DNA of 64,000 nt from Hymenobacter edaphi (GTDB lineage Bacteria > Bacteroidota > Bacteroidia > Cytophagales > Hymenobacteraceae). The number at the start of each line of letters is the position of its first letter. Position 1 is the first letter of the stretch. Shown here piece after piece: positions 60,802 to 64,000 of this stretch. The DNA lies in contig NZ_QHKM01000001.1 in assembly GCF_003258365.1 (NCBI RefSeq), positions 1,240,001 through 1,304,000 of the forward strand. The letters are read 5' to 3'. The position numbers were made by a program, and so were the translations under genes. Below the pieces are notes generated by a model, which was not told where the DNA came from, ran no database searches, and worked only from the letters and a program-made list of their open reading frames with translations.

Positions 60802-62607
60802 ATGGCCGCTCCCCTGCTCGCCGCCGACCCGCACAGCTGCGCCCGCCCCGCCGAGGCCGCGGTGCGTCACCTTTCGCTCGACCTGACCGTGGACTTCTCC
60901 GCCCGCACCCTCCAGGGCCGGGCGACCTGGCAGCTGGAGGTGCGGCCCGGTGCGACGGATCTGTGGCTCGATACCCGGGGCCTGGCCATCGAAGCCGTGA
61001 CGCTGGCCGATGGGGCGACGCTCACCGACTTTGAGCTGAGCGACGACGACGACCCGGTACTGGGCCGCCCGCTGCGCATTCATTTGCCCGCCGGCACCCA
61101 GCAGATCAGCATCAGCTACCGCACCGCCCCCGACGCGGCCGCGTTGCAGTGGCTGAGCCCGGAGCAGACCGCCGGCAAGCAGCACCCGTTTCTCTTCACC
61201 CAGTCGCAGGCCATCCTGGCGCGCACCTGGCTTCCCTGCCAGGACTCGCCCGGGGTGCGCTTCACCTACGAGGCCACCGTGCGCGGCCCGCGGGAGCTGC
61301 TGGCGCTGATGAGCGCCGAAAACCCGCAGGCGCTGTCGGCCACGGGCGAGTACCACTTCCGCATGCCCCAGCCGATTCCGGCCTACCTCATGGCCCTGGC
61401 CGTGGGCGACCTGCGCTTCGAAGCGCTGAGCCCGCGCACCGGCGTGTACGCCGAGCCCGCCACGCTGCCGGTAGCCACGGCCGAATTCGGCGACTTGGAA
61501 AACATGGTGGCCGCCGCCGAGGAGCTGTACGGCCCCTACCGCTGGGAGCGGTACGATTTGCTGGTGCTGCCGCCCTCCTTCCCCTTCGGCGGCATGGAAA
61601 ACCCGCGCCTCACCTTCGTCACGCCTACCATCCTGGCCGGCGACCGAAGCCTGACCAGCCTGGTGGCCCACGAGCTGGCCCACTCCTGGTCGGGCAACCT
61701 GGTGACCAACGCCACCTGGAACGACTTCTGGCTGAACGAGGGCTTCACGGTGTACTTCGAGCGGCGCATCATGGAGCGCCTCTACGGCCGCCCCTACGCC
61801 GACATGCTGCAGGTGCTCGGCCAGACGGCCCTGCACCACACCATTGACGAATTGGGCAAAGAAAGCATCGATACGCACCTGCACCTCGACCTGGCCGGCC
61901 GCGACCCGGACGAAGGCCTCAACGAAATTGCCTACGAGAAGGGCAATTACCTGCTGCTGACCCTGGAAAGTATTGTCGGCCGCGAAAAGCTCGACGCGTT
62001 TATCACGCAGTACTTCGCCGCCCACGCCTTCCAGGCCATGGACACGGCGCACTTCCTTGCCTACCTGCGGCGGGAGCTGCTCGACCAGGTGCCGGGCGCG
62101 GAAGAAAAGCTGCAGCTCGACAAATGGGTAAACGCCCCTGGCATTCCGCCCGTGGCGCCGCCGGTGCAGTCGGAACGCTTTGCCGGTGTGGCCGCGGCTC
62201 TGCAGAGCTGGCGCCACGGCGCGACGCCCGCTACGCTGGAAACCGCCGCGTGGAGCACCCACGAGTGGGTGCACTTCCTGCACGGCCTGCCCGAGCACAT
62301 CAGCGCCGAACAGCTGCAGCAGCTGGACCAGGCGTTCCGCTTTACCACTTCCGGCAACGCCGAAATCCTGACGGCCTGGCTGCCGCTGACGGTGCGGGCC
62401 GGCTACGCCGCCGCCGGTGATGCCCTGGCCGCCTTCCTCACGCGCGTGGGCCGGCGTAAGTTTTTGGTACCGCTCTATAAGGCCTTGCTGGCAACGCCCG
62501 CGGGCACGGAGCACGCCCGGCAACTCTACCAGCAGGCCCGGCCCAACTACCATTCTGTATCCACCAGCACGCTGGATACGTTAGTAGGCAAACCCGCCAC
62601 GGCGTAA
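60802..62607 (+). CDS. M1 family aminopeptidase (LTA4 hydrolase-like)
   Basis: The 601-residue cytosolic zinc aminopeptidase has GGMENPRL near residue 268, the zinc motif HELAHSWSGNLV near residue 294 and the third ligand in NEGF about 19 residues later. YERR and EIAYEKGNYLLL are also typical. The C-terminal helical domain (QLYQQARPNYHS) matches the leukotriene-A4-hydrolase-like subgroup. It is monocistronic with its own -7 box. Confidence 0.95.
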   Translation: MAAPLLAADPHSCARPAEAAVRHLSLDLTVDFSARTLQGRATWQLEVRPGATDLWLDTRGLAIEAVTLADGATLTDFELSDDDDPVLGRPLRIHLPAGTQQISISYRTAPDAAALQWLSPEQTAGKQHPFLFTQSQAILARTWLPCQDSPGVRFTYEATVRGPRELLALMSAENPQALSATGEYHFRMPQPIPAYLMALAVGDLRFEALSPRTGVYAEPATLPVATAEFGDLENMVAAAEELYGPYRWERYDLLVLPPSFPFGGMENPRLTFVTPTILAGDRSLTSLVAHELAHSWSGNLVTNATWNDFWLNEGFTVYFERRIMERLYGRPYADMLQVLGQTALHHTIDELGKESIDTHLHLDLAGRDPDEGLNEIAYEKGNYLLLTLESIVGREKLDAFITQYFAAHAFQAMDTAHFLAYLRRELLDQVPGAEEKLQLDKWVNAPGIPPVAPPVQSERFAGVAAALQSWRHGATPATLETAAWSTHEWVHFLHGLPEHISAEQLQQLDQAFRFTTSGNAEILTAWLPLTVRAGYAAAGDALAAFLTRVGRRKFLVPLYKALLATPAGTEHARQLYQQARPNYHSVSTSTLDTLVGKPATA

Positions 62608-62754
62608 GCCCCGCACACCCGCCTCGCAACGCCCGGCCGGCGTTGCGAGGCCCCGGCCGGACGTGCTCCAGGCGGCCGGCCGTCATTTTTGGCCGCAGAC
62701 TTGCATACGGGCCCGCGGTTTATTGTTCACCCCACGTCACCCTCCCCTAGCTAA

Positions 62755-63678
62755 TTGGACGCTCCAAAACCTCTGGGTAAGCTGATTGCCGTTGGCGGCA
62801 ACGAAGACAAAGGCACCTACGCCAACCCGCGCCGGCGCAAGAAATACTACCTGAATTTCTTCGAGCTCGGCATTCTGAAACGCGTCGTGCTGGAAAGCGG
62901 CAAGACCGATCCGCGCATCGAAGTGGTGACCACGGCCTCCATGATTCCGGAGGAAGTGGGCGCCATCTACGTGTCCTCGTTTGGCATGCTGAACTGCCTG
63001 AACGTGGGCGTGCTCGACATCCGCGTGCCCGCCGACACCGACCAGCCCGACCATCTGCAGCGCCTGGCCCAGGCCGATATCATCATGTTTTCGGGCGGCG
63101 ACCAGTCGCGGCTCAAGGAAATGTTCGGCGGCACGCGCTTTCTGAAGCTGCTGACGGAGCGCTACCAGCAGGAGCCGCACTTCGTCATTGCCGGCACTTC
63201 GGCCGGGGCCATGGCCATGTCGCAGATTATGATTCGCGGCGGCTCGGTGCCGGAAGCCCTGCTCAAGGGCGCCGTGAAGATGGGCACCGGCCTGGCGCTG
63301 ATTCAGAACGTGGTCATCGACTCGCACTTCGTCAAGCGCGGGCGCTTCGGCCGGCTCATCGAGGCGGTGGGCCTGCACCCCAAGCTCATCGGCATCGGTC
63401 TGGGCGAAGACACCGGCGTGCTCATCCGCGACGGCAACCTGATTGAAACCATCGGCTCGAACCTGGTCATCATCGTCGACGGCCACAACATCCGGCACAA
63501 CAACACGCCGGCCGCCGCCAAGGGCACGGCGCTGTCCATCGAGAACATGACCATGCACGTGCTGGCCAAGGGCAACGTGTACGACATCCGCGAACGGAAA
63601 TTCTTCGTCGACAAGCGCACCCACGACGAGGCCGTGGGCACCTCCGCCACGGTGCTGCCCACGCCGGCAGTTTCGTAG
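62755..63678 (+). CDS. cphB: Cyanophycinase
   Basis: The 307-residue cytosolic serine exopeptidase (S51 family) splits the storage polymer cyanophycin into beta-Asp-Arg dipeptides. Landmarks are KLIAVGGNEDKG at residues 9-20, SGGDQSRLKEMF near residue 119, the nucleophile Ser in IAGTSAGAMAMS near residue 144, and DSHFVKRGRFGRL near residue 184. The start is TTG. The gene converges with an isoaspartyl peptidase that would use the dipeptide product. No cyanophycin synthetase is in the window. Confidence 0.94.
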   Translation: MDAPKPLGKLIAVGGNEDKGTYANPRRRKKYYLNFFELGILKRVVLESGKTDPRIEVVTTASMIPEEVGAIYVSSFGMLNCLNVGVLDIRVPADTDQPDHLQRLAQADIIMFSGGDQSRLKEMFGGTRFLKLLTERYQQEPHFVIAGTSAGAMAMSQIMIRGGSVPEALLKGAVKMGTGLALIQNVVIDSHFVKRGRFGRLIEAVGLHPKLIGIGLGEDTGVLIRDGNLIETIGSNLVIIVDGHNIRHNNTPAAAKGTALSIENMTMHVLAKGNVYDIRERKFFVDKRTHDEAVGTSATVLPTPAVS

Positions 63679-63701
63679 CGGCTACTCCTTATTATATAGT
63701 G

Positions 63702-63740
63702 CGCGGGCCGGAGCGACGATTGTCGTTCCGGCCCGCGTGT
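63702..63740. terminator. Terminator-like hairpin after cyanophycinase
   Basis: The stem CGCGGGCCGGAGCGAC / GTCGTTCCGGCCCGCG has one G-U pair and is followed by TGTTTG; it lies between convergent genes. Confidence 0.7.
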
Positions 63741-63743
63741 TTG

Positions 63744-63836
63744 TAGCGCGAACCGAAGGTCGGCGAAGCCAACTTCCCGTTCGCGTATCGTTGCTGACGT
63801 CCGCCCAGCATACCGTTCTGCGCTACACGAACTAAA
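63744..63836. repeat. Imperfect hairpin repeat
   Basis: GTAGCGCGAAC / GTTCTGCGCTAC ends pair with one mismatch. An inverted GACGTCCGCC near 63801 matches the GGCGGACGTC core of the 49.8-kb repeat. Confidence 0.65.
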
Positions 63837-63845
63837 AGGCCTGCG

Positions 63846-64000
63846 CTACTGCTCGTCCTTGTAAATGCCGACGAACAGCCCCGATTCGCTGCTGACGCTG
63901 GCGCGGTACATGCCCTCCGAGTTGAAGGGCAGCGCGAGGTGGCCGCGGGCGTCAACGGCCACCAGCCCGCCTTCGCCCCCGACGGGCGCCAGCTTGTCGT
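63846..64000 (-). CDS. Isoaspartyl peptidase/L-asparaginase, C-terminal part (cut by window end)
   Basis: The final 51 codons of a minus-strand gene read DKLAPVGGEGGLVAVDARG, HLALPFNSEGMYRASVS and end FVGIYKDEQ-stop. This is the C-terminal strand pair of Ntn-type isoaspartyl peptidases, which hydrolyse beta-Asp dipeptides. Placed next to cyanophycinase, it completes cyanophycin breakdown. The catalytic Thr lies outside the window, so activity cannot be checked here. Confidence 0.8.
   Translation of the reverse strand, partial: DKLAPVGGEGGLVAVDARGHLALPFNSEGMYRASVSSESGLFVGIYKDEQ

Overview
This looks like a chromosomal segment of a high-GC member of the Bacteroidota, most likely a Hymenobacter-like member of the Hymenobacteraceae. 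I infer this from three things: Bacteroidota-type -7 elements (TAnnTTTG, e.g. TACCTTTG) next to many starts, weak or absent Shine-Dalgarno sequences with several TTG/GTG starts, and protein features typical of the phylum (SecG with a Pro/Ala tail, DUF4159, DUF5991, XRE regulators ending in a FYNDGTF motif). No rRNA, phage, IS element or CRISPR array is visible. The window is almost wholly chromosomal housekeeping and accessory genes.

Layout. 0-4.3 kb: a TPR-like hypothetical, secG, groS-groL. 4.3-9.4 kb: two POT/MFS transporters and ATP-dependent PEP carboxykinase, with a LacI/PurR-type palindrome in the divergent promoter. 9.4-21.8 kb: mixed metabolic and small genes (DUF2156 acyltransferase, NmrA and SDR proteins, S1/P1 nuclease, rsmE, DUF4159, Ada-like methyltransferase, acyltransferase, patatin, MBL hydrolase). 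21.5-27.3 kb: two tiny secreted basic proteins sharing a THRPxY motif, a candidate small RNA, two identical tRNA-Asp genes flanking an FKBP isomerase, accA, an ADP-ribosylglycohydrolase and a candidate structured RNA. 27.3-29.3 kb: two RlaP/YcgL-type nucleotidyltransferases. 29.5-32.9 kb: a GbsR/MarR-type operon behind a perfect 40-bp palindrome. 33.2-42.5 kb: carbohydrate genes (SDR, GH63-like glucosidase, 6-phosphogluconate dehydrogenase), a cyclase, a TMEM175 channel and an M28 peptidase, separated by heptamer tandem arrays, a 21-bp minisatellite and long hairpin repeats. 43.3-53.1 kb: the RNA-repair genes pnkp and hen1, about 5.6 kb apart, with an OmpA protein, an HxlR/DoxX pair and small hypotheticals between them. 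53.3-64 kb: Nudix, RhlE-like helicase, a pseudogene, an AT-rich island with an XRE regulator, L,D-transpeptidase, M1 aminopeptidase, and a convergent cyanophycinase / isoaspartyl peptidase pair (the latter cut by the window end).

Themes. (1) RNA repair: Pnkp (kinase-phosphatase-adenylyltransferase) and Hen1 (3'-terminal 2'-O-methyltransferase) form the known bacterial RNA repair pathway. Here they are not in one operon, and two nucleotidyltransferases of the RNA-ligase-associated type lie about 15 kb away. pnkp itself carries two palindromic repeats inserted in frame at domain boundaries. (2) Repeats: at least three intergenic families are seen, namely REP-like long hairpins sharing a CGTCAT..GAGCGCAGC arm, 7-bp tandem arrays that often directly follow stop codons, and a 21-bp array. 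(3) Nitrogen storage: cyanophycin breakdown genes are present without a visible cyanophycin synthetase. (4) Several palindromes (7.6, 22.0/22.3, 26.8, 32.9, 50.3, 57.6 and 58.35 kb) look like transcription-factor sites.
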